A DNA stretch of 64,000 nucleotides from DASUPK01 sp963695675 (GCA_963695675.1 CAVOGY010000002.1:124001-188000), one strand, 5' to 3'; numbered from the stretch's first letter, positions 1-8,559 are shown. Made by a program: numbers and translations. Notes: generated by a model from the sequence alone, not told the origin.

Positions 1-448
1 TCGCGATCAGGGGTGAGAGCTCGAGCGGCTTCTGGAAGTGCCGCTTCCGGTCGGTGAAGCGGCTCTTGCCCGGGCCCCAGCCCATCGCGATGTCCTGGAG
101 CGGGCACTCGCCCCCCTTGTCGCAGACCGGACAGTCGAGCGGGTGGTTGACCAGAAGGAACTCGACGACGGCGTTCTGGGCCTCCTTGACGCGGTCGGTC
201 TGCGAGTAGACGACCATCCCGTCTCGGACCGGCGTCGAGCACGCGGTCTGCAGCTTCGGCATGCCCTCGATCTCGACCAGGCACATCCGGCAGGCCCCCA
301 CCGGGTCCCCGAGCTTCGGGTCGTAGCAGAAGACCGGGATCTCGACGTCGCCCATCTTGGCCGCGTCGACGAGGATGGTCCCCTCGGGCGCGGTGACCTC
401 GCGGCCGTCCACCACCAGGGTGACCGCGTTGCGGATCGGGCGGGTCAT
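1..448 (-). CDS. nuoG: NADH-quinone oxidoreductase subunit G, N-terminal part (cut by window edge)
   Basis: Only the first 149 residues are inside the window; the rest lies beyond base 1. NuoG carries several Fe-S clusters of the peripheral arm of complex I and passes electrons from NuoEF towards the quinone site. The visible part is the 2Fe-2S ferredoxin-like domain: FCYDPKLGDPVGACRMC supplies the N-terminal cysteines and CPVCDKGGECPLQD the next cluster ligands. The ATG at 446-448 overlaps the nuoF stop by four bases (ATGA), so the two are translationally coupled. Family assignment is clear from the cysteine spacing and from the complex I neighbours. Confidence 0.95.
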   Translation of the reverse strand, partial: MTRPIRNAVTLVVDGREVTAPEGTILVDAAKMGDVEIPVFCYDPKLGDPVGACRMCLVEIEGMPKLQTACSTPVRDGMVVYSQTDRVKEAQNAVVEFLLVNHPLDCPVCDKGGECPLQDIAMGWGPGKSRFTDRKRHFQKPLELSPLIA

Positions 449-1725
449 GCGGCCAGGGCCTCCCGGACGCCGTCCTGGATCGCCTCCATGAACTCGTCAC
501 GGAACTTCTGCACCATCGACCCCACCGGCATCGCCATCGAGTCGCCGAGCACGCAGAGGCAGTTGCCGATGATGTTCGTCTGCACCGAGGCGGTGGTCTC
601 GAGGTCGATCGGCGTCGCTTCGCCGCGGATCATCCGCTCGAGCATCTTCACCGTCCAGTTGGTGCCCTCGCGGCAGGGCGTGCACTTGCCGCAGGACTCG
701 TGGTGGTAGAAGCGCGCCGTCCGCAGCGCCAGCTCGACGATGCTGGTGGTGTCGTCGAAGACGATGATCGAGCCCGACCCGAGCATCGACCCCGCCTCGG
801 CCATCGCCTCGAAGCTGTAGGGCAGGTCGAGCGCCTCGTCCGGGAGGAGCACGGGCGAGGAGGAACCGCCGGGGAAGAGGCCCTTGATCTCGCGGCCGTC
901 GAGCGGGCCGCCGGCGAGGTCGTAGATCAGGCCCCTGGTCGGGACGCCGAGCTCGACCTCGTAGTTGCCGGGCCTCTTCACGTCGCCGGATACCGAGACG
1001 ACCTTGGTCCCCGGCGACTGCTCGGTACCGAAGCTCCTGAACCAATCCGCGCCGTTGGCGACGATGTGCGGGGCGTACGAGAGCGTCTCGACGTTGTTGA
1101 TCAGGGTCGGCCCGTCGTAGAGGCCCTGGACGGCCGGGAAGGGAGGCTTGAGGCGCGGGTTGCCGCGCTTGCCCTCGAGCGAGTCGAGCAGCGCCGTTTC
1201 CTCGCCGCAGATGTAGGCGCCGGCGCCGCGATGCACGGCCAGCTCGACCTGCTCCCCGGTGCCGATCACATCCTCTCCGAGGAAGCCCGCCTCGTACGCC
1301 TCCTCGACGGCCCGCTCGAGGATGTCGGCCTGCAGGTCGTACTCGCCGCGGACGAAGATGAAGCAGCGGTTCGCGCCGGCTGCGCGGGCGGCGATGACGA
1401 TCCCTTCGATCAGCTGGTGCGGGTTCTTCTGCATCAGCTCGCGGTCCTTGAAGGCGCCGGGCTCCGACTCGTCGGCGTTGCAGCAGAGGTACTTGTCCAT
1501 GTCCCCGCGTGGCAGGAACGAGGCCTTCTTTCCCATCGAGAAGCCGGCGCCCCCGCGTCCCCGCAACCCGGATTTCTCGAGCTCCTTGAGGACCTCCTCC
1601 GAGGTCATCTGCTTATACGCCTTCTCGATCGACCGGTAGCCGCCGAGCCGGCGGTAGGTCTCGATCGAGGTCAGCCCGGGCTCGTCGATGTTGCGGAAGA
1701 GCACGCGGGTCTCCCGGACCGCCAT
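445..1725 (-). CDS. nuoF: NADH-quinone oxidoreductase subunit F
   Basis: This 426-residue flavoprotein is the NADH-oxidising subunit of complex I: FMN receives electrons from NADH and hands them to the 4Fe-4S cluster N3. Visible motifs are GLRGRGGAGFSMGKK (FMN/NADH-binding glycine loop, near residue 50), CNADESEPGAFKDRE, GAGAYICGEETAL and the C-terminal cluster ligands ESCGKCTPCREG with a later cysteine in GNCLC. The open frame extends upstream, but the ATG at 1723-1725 gives the family's usual N terminus and overlaps the nuoE stop in an ATGA, so I chose it. It sits between nuoE and nuoG in a tightly packed operon. Confidence 0.97.
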   Translation of the reverse strand: MAVRETRVLFRNIDEPGLTSIETYRRLGGYRSIEKAYKQMTSEEVLKELEKSGLRGRGGAGFSMGKKASFLPRGDMDKYLCCNADESEPGAFKDRELMQKNPHQLIEGIVIAARAAGANRCFIFVRGEYDLQADILERAVEEAYEAGFLGEDVIGTGEQVELAVHRGAGAYICGEETALLDSLEGKRGNPRLKPPFPAVQGLYDGPTLINNVETLSYAPHIVANGADWFRSFGTEQSPGTKVVSVSGDVKRPGNYEVELGVPTRGLIYDLAGGPLDGREIKGLFPGGSSSPVLLPDEALDLPYSFEAMAEAGSMLGSGSIIVFDDTTSIVELALRTARFYHHESCGKCTPCREGTNWTVKMLERMIRGEATPIDLETTASVQTNIIGNCLCVLGDSMAMPVGSMVQKFRDEFMEAIQDGVREALAA

Positions 1726-2474
1726 CAGGCCCCTTCCCTCGGGTCCGGGCCGCCCGCGGCGCCGCGGTTCTCCAGGCGCTTGTCGGGCAGCACGTCCCCG
1801 CCGGAGCTGAGCTGCTCGACGGCCGCCTCCGCGTCTTCCTCTGTGAGCGGCCCGTAGTAGCGCTCGTCGATCGAGGCCATCGGGGCGAGGTCGCATCCGC
1901 CGAGGCATTCGAAGCCCCGAACGAAGAGCTTGCCGTCCTCGGACGTCCCCTGGCCCTGCATGCCCGCCGCCTGGCAGAACGCCTCGAGCAGGCGGTCCCC
2001 GCCGCGCAGCCAGCAGCTGATGTTGGTGCAGACGAGCACCTGGTGCTCGCCCTGCGGCTCGAGCCGGAAGAGGTCGTAGAAGCTCGCCACCGACTGCAGG
2101 TAGCCGGGGGTGACGCCCATTACCGCAGCCGCCTGGTTGATTCCCTCGGGCGTGCACCAGCCGTAACGCCGCTGCACCGCCCAGAGTGCCGGCATCGCCG
2201 CCGAGCGCTCGCGCGGGTAGCGCTTCATCGCCCGACGGATCTCCTCCGCCAGCGCCTTCGGAACCTCCACCTCGGCGGGCTCGGGGACTGGGGCCGGCTC
2301 GCCGTGCGGCTCGCGGTGCTCGTGGGTCGCCTCGAGGACCTCGATCTCATCGGGCGGAATGTCGACCCCGACCAGCTCCTGTTCGTCGGGCATCGGCGGC
2401 GGCTCCGGCGCGTCCAGGATGTGCCCCGGATCGACGGTCCAGGGGCGCTTCCCCTTCGGGATCAGCGGGCTCAC
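1725..2474 (-). CDS. nuoE: NADH-quinone oxidoreductase subunit E
   Basis: NuoE holds the 2Fe-2S cluster N1a next to the flavin in complex I. The thioredoxin-like domain begins around residue 80 (MKRYPRERSAAMPALWAVQ) and the cluster cysteines appear in VCTNISCWLRGG and FECLGGCDLAP, the expected C-x4-C ... C-x3-C pattern. At 249 residues it is longer than a minimal NuoE because of an acidic, proline-rich N-terminal extension of about 75 residues and a short charged C-terminal tail. The GTG start shares four bases with the nuoD stop (GTGA). An internal ATG could give a shorter product, so the exact start is less certain than the identity. Confidence 0.94.
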   Translation of the reverse strand: MSPLIPKGKRPWTVDPGHILDAPEPPPMPDEQELVGVDIPPDEIEVLEATHEHREPHGEPAPVPEPAEVEVPKALAEEIRRAMKRYPRERSAAMPALWAVQRRYGWCTPEGINQAAAVMGVTPGYLQSVASFYDLFRLEPQGEHQVLVCTNISCWLRGGDRLLEAFCQAAGMQGQGTSEDGKLFVRGFECLGGCDLAPMASIDERYYGPLTEEDAEAAVEQLSSGGDVLPDKRLENRGAAGGPDPREGA

Positions 2475-3778
2475 CGATCCACCCCCCCGATGATCGGGTC
2501 GAGCATCCCCAGGTTCTGGATCAGGTCGGCGATCAGCCCACCGACCGACATGTCACGGAGGGACTGCAGGTTGACGAAGGACGGGTCCCGGAAGTGGACG
2601 CGGGCGGGCTTCGATGAGCCGTCCGCCAGAACGAAGCAGCCGAGCTCGCCGCGAGGACTCTCGATCGAGTAGTAGAGCTCGCCGGGCGGCACCCGGAAGC
2701 CCTCCGTGACCAGCTTGAAGTGATGGATCAACGCCTCCATCGAGATGGGGAGCTCGTCCCGCGGCGGCAGCACGTACTTGCGGTCGTCGGAGACCCATGG
2801 CCCTTCCGGAAGGCCGTCGAGCGTCTGCTCGATGATCTTCACCGACTCCCGCATCTCCTGGAGGCGGACGCGGTATCGGTCGTAGCCGTCGCCGACCGTG
2901 CCGACCGGGACCTTGAACTCGAAGTCGCCGTAGCAGAGGTAGCCGGGGCTCTTCCGCAGGTCCCAGGGCTCGCCCGAGGCGCGCAGCAGCGGGCCGGTGA
3001 CGCCCAGCTCGAGCAGCCGCTCGCGGGAGACGATGCCGATGTCCCTGGTGCGCTGCAGGAAGATCTCGTTGCGGTCGAGCAGGGCCTCGTACTGGTTTAT
3101 GCGGCTCGGCATGATCGCGCAGAACTCCCGCACCTTCTGCTCGAAGCCGAGCGGGATGTCCTCGAAGACCCCACCGACCTGGAAGTAGCGGGTGTGCATC
3201 CTCTGTCCCGCCGACATCTCGAACAGGTCGAGGACCCTGTCTCGCTCGCGGAAGCAGTACCAGAGCATCGAGATCGCACCGAGGTCCAGCGCCGTCGTGC
3301 CCAACCAGACCAGGTGCGACATGATCCGGTTGAGCTCCATGTGGAGGACGCGCAGGTACTGCGCGCGAGGCGGGATCTCCAGGCCGACGAGGCGCTCGAT
3401 GCAGCCGCAGAAGGCCTCCATCTGGAAGAAGTAGGAGAGGTAGTCCATCCGCTCGACGAACGGGATGACCTTCCAGTAGCTCTTGTCCTCGCAGGACTTC
3501 TCGATCCCGGTGTGCAGGTAGCCGATAACCGGCTTCAGCTCGATCACTCGCTCGCCCTGCAAGGTCACGATCAGTCGCAGCACCCCGTGAGTCGCAGGGT
3601 GGTGCGGCCCCATGTTGATCGTCAGGACCTCCTGCTCCGGCTCGAGGCCCGGCCCTTCGAGCTCCTGCTCGGCGAGCTCGGCGCTCTGCTCCAACAGCCG
3701 CGCCGAGGGGTCTTCGGTAAAAGGGTCAACGCCCCGCTCGGTGAGATCCGCTTCGTCTCTGAAGGTTTCGTCCCCCAT
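2471..3778 (-). CDS. nuoD: NADH-quinone oxidoreductase subunit D
   Basis: NuoD (435 residues) is the 49-kDa-type subunit that forms much of the quinone-binding cavity of complex I. Evidence: NMGPHHPATHGVLRL, GYLHTGIEKSCEDKSY, RVLHMELNRIMSHLVWLG and the C-terminal IESPRGELGCFVLADG and DPSFVNLQSL, all hallmarks of the family (related to the large subunit of NiFe hydrogenases). The frame is open far upstream, but the ATG at 3776-3778 overlaps the nuoC stop by one base (TGATG) and precedes an acidic 45-residue lead-in to the conserved core. The order nuoA-B-C-D-E-F-G is the standard one. Confidence 0.97.
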   Translation of the reverse strand: MGDETFRDEADLTERGVDPFTEDPSARLLEQSAELAEQELEGPGLEPEQEVLTINMGPHHPATHGVLRLIVTLQGERVIELKPVIGYLHTGIEKSCEDKSYWKVIPFVERMDYLSYFFQMEAFCGCIERLVGLEIPPRAQYLRVLHMELNRIMSHLVWLGTTALDLGAISMLWYCFRERDRVLDLFEMSAGQRMHTRYFQVGGVFEDIPLGFEQKVREFCAIMPSRINQYEALLDRNEIFLQRTRDIGIVSRERLLELGVTGPLLRASGEPWDLRKSPGYLCYGDFEFKVPVGTVGDGYDRYRVRLQEMRESVKIIEQTLDGLPEGPWVSDDRKYVLPPRDELPISMEALIHHFKLVTEGFRVPPGELYYSIESPRGELGCFVLADGSSKPARVHFRDPSFVNLQSLRDMSVGGLIADLIQNLGMLDPIIGGVDR

Positions 3779-4338
3779 CACTCGAACCACCAGGGGGCTT
3801 CGATCTCGTTGTATGTGTAGAGCACAGGCTCGCCCCCGATCGGGAAGTCGCGGCGCTGCGGCCAGCCCTCGTAGTCCTCGGGCATCGCGATGCGGCGTAG
3901 ATCGGGGTGGCCGCGGAAGACAATTCCGAAGAAGTCGTAGGCCTCGCGCTCCTGGAACTCGGCGGTCGGGTAGAGGGCCACGCACGAGTCCAGCTCAGGG
4001 AGCTTCTCTACCGGGTCGGCGCCGTTCGAGCCCTCTCCCGCAGCGGGATCGTCCAAGCAGCGCCTTGACGTTGATGCGCTCCACCCGCTCCCGGCAGAGC
4101 AGCTCGTAGTGGACGGCGAAACGGGGGTGGCCGGCAGGTAGTCCGCTGCGTGCAGGCTGGAGAGGAAGCGGTAGCCCTGCTCCGGGGTGTCCCGCAGCCA
4201 GGAGAGGGCGTGCAGGACGCCGTCGGGTCGGACGATCAGTGTCGCCTTGCCGTACTCGACCGAGGTCTCGATCACGGTTCCCTCGCGTCCTTTCTCGATC
4301 CCCTGGGCGATCAGCTCGAGGCCGGGGGCGTCAGGCAT
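3778..4338 (-). CDS. nuoC: NADH-quinone oxidoreductase subunit C, with two compensating frameshifts
   Basis: NuoC links NuoB and NuoD in the peripheral arm of complex I. The C-terminal part is typical: EFQEREAYDFFGIVFRGHPD and MPEDYEGWPQRRDFPIGGE. The ATG at 4336-4338 overlaps the nuoB stop region by eight bases. The frame runs uninterrupted for 186 residues, but residues about 72-95 read as serine/threonine-rich nonsense. In the neighbouring frame the same DNA reads RFAVHYELLCRERVERINVK, exactly what the family has there. So a base seems missing in the C run at about 4123-4127 and one base extra near 4055; the two shifts cancel. Sequencing error is the simplest explanation because complex I should be functional. 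Confidence 0.9.
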   Translation of the reverse strand: MPDAPGLELIAQGIEKGREGTVIETSVEYGKATLIVRPDGVLHALSWLRDTPEQGYRFLSSLHAADYLPATPVSPSTTSCSAGSGWSASTSRRCLDDPAAGEGSNGADPVEKLPELDSCVALYPTAEFQEREAYDFFGIVFRGHPDLRRIAMPEDYEGWPQRRDFPIGGEPVLYTYNEIEAPWWFE

Positions 4339-4996
4339 CCGTGTGCTCCTTGACCGCCTGGGCCGCCCGCTCAATGGCCTCCTGTGTCGGCCCGCCCGGC
4401 TCGAACCGCGCCCACTCCTCGGTGCCGATCGCGTTGTAGCGCTGGCGCCAGCCGAGATCCGGCTCGCCGCGGATAAGCCGCTGCAGCTTGTTGAGGCCGT
4501 GCAGTACCGCCTCCGGCCGCGGCGGACAGCCCGGGACATGAATGTCGACCGGCATGAACTTGTCGGCGCCCTGGACGACGGCGTAGTTGGCGAACATGCC
4601 CCCGGACGATGAGCAGGCTCCCATCGCCATCACCCACTTCGGTTCGAGCATCTGGTCGTAGACACGGCGGACGACCGGCGCCATCTTGATCGAGACCCGG
4701 CCCGAGAGGATCAACAGATCCGCCTGCCGCGGGGTGGCCCGGAACGCCTCGGCCCCGAAGCGGGCGATGTCGTAGCGCGAGGTGACCAGCGAGATCTGCT
4801 CGATGGCGCAGCAAGCCAGCCCGAAGGTGAGAGGGAAAATGGCGTTTGCCCGTCCCCAGTTGAGCGCCTTCTCGAGCGTGGTGGTGAGCAGTCGCTCCTC
4901 GACGTACTGCTCGAGATCTTTTCCCTCGAGGTCTCCGCGAAGGAGTTCGCGGGCGCGCAACTGGCGGACTCGGAGGCTCTCCCTCTCTACTTCCAA
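4331..4996 (-). CDS. nuoB: NADH-quinone oxidoreductase subunit B
   Basis: NuoB carries cluster N2, the last Fe-S centre before quinone in complex I. Cluster ligands are visible in FGLACCAIEQIS (vicinal cysteines), MGACSSSGGMF and VPGCPPRPEAVLHGL. No ATG or GTG lies at the right place. A TTG at 4994-4996, seven bases after GAGGGG and overlapping the end of nuoA, gives a 221-residue protein and is my choice; a second TTG about 13 codons further in would shorten the N terminus. The N-terminal extension before LLTTTLEKALNWGRANA is somewhat longer than usual. Confidence 0.93.
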   Translation of the reverse strand: MEVERESLRVRQLRARELLRGDLEGKDLEQYVEERLLTTTLEKALNWGRANAIFPLTFGLACCAIEQISLVTSRYDIARFGAEAFRATPRQADLLILSGRVSIKMAPVVRRVYDQMLEPKWVMAMGACSSSGGMFANYAVVQGADKFMPVDIHVPGCPPRPEAVLHGLNKLQRLIRGEPDLGWRQRYNAIGTEEWARFEPGGPTQEAIERAAQAVKEHTDA

Positions 4997-5346
4997 TCGA
5001 GCGCCCCTCGACGCCAGACGAAGACCAGGGCGACGAGCAACAGCACGACGAAGACGAGGATCTCCACCAGGACGAAGACGCTCTTGGTCGCATGGACAAG
5101 GACGCCGACCGGGTAGAGGAAGACGACCTCGATGTCGAACAGGATGAAGAGCATGGCGATCATGTAGAAGCTCACGCCGAAGCGAAACGTGCGGGTGATG
5201 TGGGAGGGAAGGCCGCACTCGTAGGGCTCCCGCTTGATCGGGTTCGGACGACGCGGACCAACGACGCCGTTCAGAACTGCGAAGGCGCCTCCTACCACGA
5301 TCCCAAGGCCGGCGAAGACGAGGACGGGGAGATAGCTCTGAAGCAC
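4987..5346 (-). CDS. nuoA: NADH-quinone oxidoreductase subunit A
   Basis: This 119-residue membrane subunit of complex I is the first gene of the minus-strand nuo run. Three transmembrane segments are visible (about residues 5-27, 60-84 and 88-110). Between the first two lies the conserved loop PIKREPYECGLPS, and the second begins FDIEVVFLYP with the conserved acidic residues. The start is a GTG at 5344-5346. A TATAAG hexamer on the minus strand (5359-5364) about twelve bases upstream could be a promoter -10 element, but no convincing -35 accompanies it. Confidence 0.95.
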   Translation of the reverse strand: MLQSYLPVLVFAGLGIVVGGAFAVLNGVVGPRRPNPIKREPYECGLPSHITRTFRFGVSFYMIAMLFILFDIEVVFLYPVGVLVHATKSVFVLVEILVFVVLLLVALVFVWRRGALDWK

Positions 5347-5407
5347 GGTCCGCTCGTTCTTATACCACCGCGCCCCAGACTTTGTAGCAAGGTGTTACAT
5401 AGTGCTT

Positions 5408-5427
5408 TTCCGCATCATCATGCGGAA
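5408..5427. promoter_or_regulatory. Perfect 8-bp inverted repeat between divergent genes
   Basis: TTCCGCAT and ATGCGGAA form a perfect hairpin with a four-base loop in the 135-bp gap between nuoA (minus) and the membrane-protein gene at 5482 (plus). The position in a divergent promoter region suits an operator or a transcription-insulating hairpin; there is no T-run to argue for a terminator. The function is inference. Confidence 0.4.
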
Positions 5428-5481
5428 TTCCGACCCTTTCGAGCGGCTTTGGGGAGGCCGGCTCTCTAAGCTCTCGCGGCC

Positions 5482-5913
5482 GTGCCGGAAGTCCACCTGG
5501 TCGTTGGAATCGCCCTGATCGCCGCCAACCTGGTGGCCGGCGTGTGGGGCGGCTACTCCTGGCTCGAGCGCCGGCCGACGGCCGGCTTCTGGTACGCGCT
5601 CCGCCTTGCCCAGGCCCTGGTGATCCTGCAGGCGCTGCTCGGGCTCGCCCTCGCCTTCAGCGGGCACCACGCGGACGAGTTGCACTACCTCTACGGCGCC
5701 CTACCGCTCGTCGTCTCCTTGCTCGCCGAGCTGATCCGGATCGGCTCCGCTTCGCAGGAGCTCGGCGACCTCGACATCCACTCGCTGCCGCCCGAGCGCC
5801 AGACCCAGATCGCGCTGGCGATCGTCCGGCGCGACACTGGCATCATGGCGACCGCATGTCTGGTGATCTTCCTGCTTGCCCTGCGAGCCGCGGGGACCAG
5901 TTCGGCGTTCTAG
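5482..5913 (+). CDS. Integral membrane protein of unknown function
   Basis: I do not recognise a named family in this 143-residue protein. It has four predicted transmembrane stretches (about residues 5-22, 40-60, 70-88 and 120-138) with a hydrophilic loop near residues 90-115. The first segment contains GGYSWLERRPTAGFWYALR and histidines occur in GHHADELHYLYG between segments two and three. The GTG start at 5482 directly follows the divergent promoter region of the nuo operon. The next gene begins three bases after its stop, so the two are probably cotranscribed. A link to respiration is only suggested by position. Confidence 0.75.
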   Translation: MPEVHLVVGIALIAANLVAGVWGGYSWLERRPTAGFWYALRLAQALVILQALLGLALAFSGHHADELHYLYGALPLVVSLLAELIRIGSASQELGDLDIHSLPPERQTQIALAIVRRDTGIMATACLVIFLLALRAAGTSSAF

Positions 5914-5915
5914 TC

Positions 5916-7142
5916 GTGACGCGACTCGTCTGCCTGCTCATCGCCGCCGCCGTGTTGATTGGCTATCCCGCGGACGCCGACGCGGTGCGGTCGGGAGGGC
6001 ACAACACGCCGACGAGAAAGCTCGAGATCGCGTTCAAGGTCGCGGGAGGGGTGCGGGCGGGTAGGAAGGACGGTTGCTACGCCTCACCTCGTCGGATGGC
6101 TGAGCTGATTCGCTTCTGGGGTCCCCTCGACGCGGACGTCGCCCGAGGGTTCGGCGCGGTCAAGGTGCCCGACGTCGTCTATGTCGTCGCCTCGCGCAGC
6201 TCCTGCCAGCGCATGGTCTTCGGGTTGCGAGACCGAGGAAAGCTCTTCATCCTGGACACCGCAGCCGGCGACGTCTACCGGCGCGGGGTGGCGCCGGACA
6301 GTAGAGGCGCCGAGGCGCGCCGTTTCGGACGCGGACCGCTCAGGGGCCTGACCCTCACCTCCCGGAATTTTCGCCTGCGCGGGGCGGACAGGGCCAAGCG
6401 GCTGGTGATCAGCTGCCCGAGAGGCTCGTTCCCGCTCGGGGGCGGCATGACGAGCTACCCTCCGCTCGGCCCGGACGGGGAGGGGGTCTATCCGCACTCA
6501 TACGAGCGGCTAGGAGTCCAGCGCGGCTTCCACGTGACCGCGCTGATCATCGATCCGCACCCCAAAAAAACCACCCGTCGTACGGCCACGCTGCAGGTGG
6601 TTTGCGGCATGGGGCTGGTGCCGATGTCATCGCCTCATCGGACCGTGTTCGTTCATCGGTACAGCACGAACACAGCGACCGCAACGTGCCCGCCCGGCCA
6701 GTATCTGTTCGGGGGCGGCTTCCAGCGAACCAATTTCACTACCCCCTACCGCACCTACGGCGGCAACTACATCACGCAGTCGGCGGCGATCTCGCCGACG
6801 GCCTGGCAGGTCACGGCGCACGCCGTCGGCAGGGATGGTGGCGAGCTGACCGCGATCGCGTATTGCGCGAGCGACCCCAGCCTGCCGCTCGTCGAGGTGC
6901 AGGCTTCCAGCCCGATCGATGCCTTCCGCTCGGCCACCGCGACGACGCCTCCCTGCCCGCCGGGTCTCGAGTTGACCTCCGGCGGCTTCAGCCTGAACGG
7001 CTCGCGGAACGCCTTCTTCGGCGGTGGATCCTTCAACGACGACGGGACCTGGTCCGCGACCGGGTTCGGCTACTTCGGCGAGGCGCCCTCGCTGACCGCG
7101 TTCGGATACTGCCTGCGGCCCGCCGACGCCGGGACGAGCTAG
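5916..7142 (+). CDS. Secreted protein with three CP-G-GGG repeats
   Basis: This 408-residue protein starts with a short signal peptide (VTRLVCLLIAAAVLIGYPADADA) and appears fully exported. Its C-terminal two thirds hold three copies of a repeat that opens with CPRGSFPLGGGM, CPPGQYLFGGGF or CPPGLELTSGGF, each about 100-110 residues apart. Each copy ends with a line of the type VTALIID, VTAHAV or ATGFGYF followed by a cysteine (VVCGMG, AYCASD, GYCLRP). The pairing of one cysteine at each end suggests one disulfide per repeat. Such repeats occur in uncharacterised extracellular actinobacterial proteins; no enzyme motif is evident. The start was taken as the GTG just after the upstream stop. Confidence 0.75.
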   Translation: MTRLVCLLIAAAVLIGYPADADAVRSGGHNTPTRKLEIAFKVAGGVRAGRKDGCYASPRRMAELIRFWGPLDADVARGFGAVKVPDVVYVVASRSSCQRMVFGLRDRGKLFILDTAAGDVYRRGVAPDSRGAEARRFGRGPLRGLTLTSRNFRLRGADRAKRLVISCPRGSFPLGGGMTSYPPLGPDGEGVYPHSYERLGVQRGFHVTALIIDPHPKKTTRRTATLQVVCGMGLVPMSSPHRTVFVHRYSTNTATATCPPGQYLFGGGFQRTNFTTPYRTYGGNYITQSAAISPTAWQVTAHAVGRDGGELTAIAYCASDPSLPLVEVQASSPIDAFRSATATTPPCPPGLELTSGGFSLNGSRNAFFGGGSFNDDGTWSATGFGYFGEAPSLTAFGYCLRPADAGTS

Positions 7143-7302
7143 GCGCCGGCGGCTAGGCCCGGAGGCTGGGTGAGCGAGAAGGTCGCTCCCTGCGGGTCGG
7201 CCGCGTCCGCGCTCCTGATTCCCACTCCCGTGGGGACGCTCGCCCAGTCACAGACCGACGGTCCACTTCGTCTCCCTAGTGAGAACGACGAAAGGAGCCG
7301 TC

Positions 7303-7599
7303 ATGAACAACAGCGAAGCCGCTCGCTCACGGGCCGAGGTCGCGGACGAGGTCTCGAAGTGGACCGTCGGAGGGGGAATCGTCCTCGTGGCGCTCTTTCC
7401 CTTGGCGCTGCCCATTCTCATCCTGACTGCCATCGCCGTTCTGCCGCTTCTGGTTCCACTCTTGGCGGCGGGCCTGGCGGTGGGTGTCATCGCGCTTCCG
7501 ATCCTGCTCTTCCGGAAGCTCGGAAGGTCGCTGGGCCGGCTTCGACCCCGGGAGCGGACGCCGGGAGCGCCTGCGCCCAAGCCGGTAACGGGGACCTAG
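7303..7599 (+). CDS. Small membrane protein
   Basis: This 98-residue protein begins at an ATG seven bases after a strong AAAGGAG ribosome-binding site (7291-7297). It has a charged N terminus, two hydrophobic segments (about residues 25-47 and 50-72, rich in leucine, isoleucine and proline) and a basic, proline-rich tail. No family is recognised. Its last four bases overlap the convergent flavin reductase gene. The longer upstream open frame is unlikely to be used because the ribosome-binding site fixes the start. Confidence 0.7.
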   Translation: MNNSEAARSRAEVADEVSKWTVGGGIVLVALFPLALPILILTAIAVLPLLVPLLAAGLAVGVIALPILLFRKLGRSLGRLRPRERTPGAPAPKPVTGT

Positions 7600-8087
7600 G
7601 ACTCGGCGAGCAGGTCGCGATAGCCGCCGCGGTGAAAGAGGAGTGGGTGTCCCTCCCGGGAGTCGGCCTCGATCGCGTTGCCGGTGAGGATGAGGTGATC
7701 GCCGCCGTCGATCAGGTCGCGCAGCTCGCAGGCCACCCAGACGAGCGCGCCTTCCAACCGGGGCAGGTGCTCGCTCTCTGACCATTCGATGCCGCTCCAT
7801 TTCTCCGGCGCGGGATCCTTGGCCGAGAAGCGCCGCGCGAGCTCGGCTTCGCCGGCGGCGAGCGCATTGATCCCGAAGCGCCCCTGGGCACGAACCGAGG
7901 TGAGTGTCCGCGAGCCCCGGTCGAGGCAGGCGAGCATCATCGGTGGGTCGAGGGATAGGGAGGTGACCGCGTTGGCGGTCGCACCCGAGGGCCCCTCCGG
8001 CCCGATCGAGGTGACCACCGCCACCCCCGTTGGGTACGCGCTGAGCGCTCGCCGAAACTCCTCCGGGGATACGCGGCCGGCCGCCAT
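7596..8087 (-). CDS. Flavin reductase domain protein (HpaC/DIM6-NTAB family)
   Basis: The 163-residue protein fits the flavin reductase-like FMN-binding fold, which uses NAD(P)H to make free reduced flavin for a partner monooxygenase or acts as an FMN-dependent oxidoreductase. Diagnostic stretches are FRRALSAYPTGVAVVTS near the N terminus, ATANAVTSLSLDPPMMLACL and GRFGINALAAGEAELARRF, then GDHLILTGNAIEA near the end. Length is normal for the family. No monooxygenase gene is adjacent, so the partner is unknown. Confidence 0.88.
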   Translation of the reverse strand: MAAGRVSPEEFRRALSAYPTGVAVVTSIGPEGPSGATANAVTSLSLDPPMMLACLDRGSRTLTSVRAQGRFGINALAAGEAELARRFSAKDPAPEKWSGIEWSESEHLPRLEGALVWVACELRDLIDGGDHLILTGNAIEADSREGHPLLFHRGGYRDLLAES

Positions 8088-8144
8088 GGCAGAAAGCTAG
8101 TCCTGCCGAGCCTCGGGCGAGCTGGCCGCATATGATCCCGCCGC

Positions 8145-8546
8145 GTGCGAGGGGCACTCCTACTGATCTCCGTCGGCGCGCTCGCGGCGGCATCGGGTTG
8201 CGGGACCCAGGGCGTCCAGGTCCCCGACAACGATCCCACCCACGCAGGCGCACAGATCTTCGCCGAGCGCTGCTCCGGCTGCCACACGCTCACTCCCGCC
8301 GGGACCGAGGGAAGCGCCAACCGCAGCGAGCGGGTGCAGGGCCCCAACCTCGACCAGCGCACGGAGACGATGGCCGACGTGGTCTACGCGATCCGAAACG
8401 GCGGCTTCTCTGGGGCGATCATGCCGCAGAACATCGTGGTCGGGGACGACGCCCAGAAGGTCGCCGCCTTCGTCGCCAAGTATGCCGGGGAGGACGTCGT
8501 CCATCCGCCGGCTCCGGCTTCGACGACAACCACCGCTGCGCCCTAA
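8145..8546 (+). CDS. c-type cytochrome lipoprotein
   Basis: A 133-residue exported monohaem cytochrome. The N terminus is a lipoprotein signal ending AAASGC, so the mature protein should be anchored outside the membrane by its cysteine. The haem site is CSGCH (residues about 43-47). The sixth ligand is probably the methionine in AIMPQNIVVG. A flexible threonine/proline tail closes the protein. It presumably carries electrons to a terminal oxidase; the cox operon is some 19 kb away. The GTG start at 8145 sets the signal peptide correctly. The downstream serS frame begins within or just after its end. Confidence 0.85.
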   Translation: MRGALLLISVGALAAASGCGTQGVQVPDNDPTHAGAQIFAERCSGCHTLTPAGTEGSANRSERVQGPNLDQRTETMADVVYAIRNGGFSGAIMPQNIVVGDDAQKVAAFVAKYAGEDVVHPPAPASTTTTAAP

Positions 8547-8559
8547 CGGGGGCCGAGAC

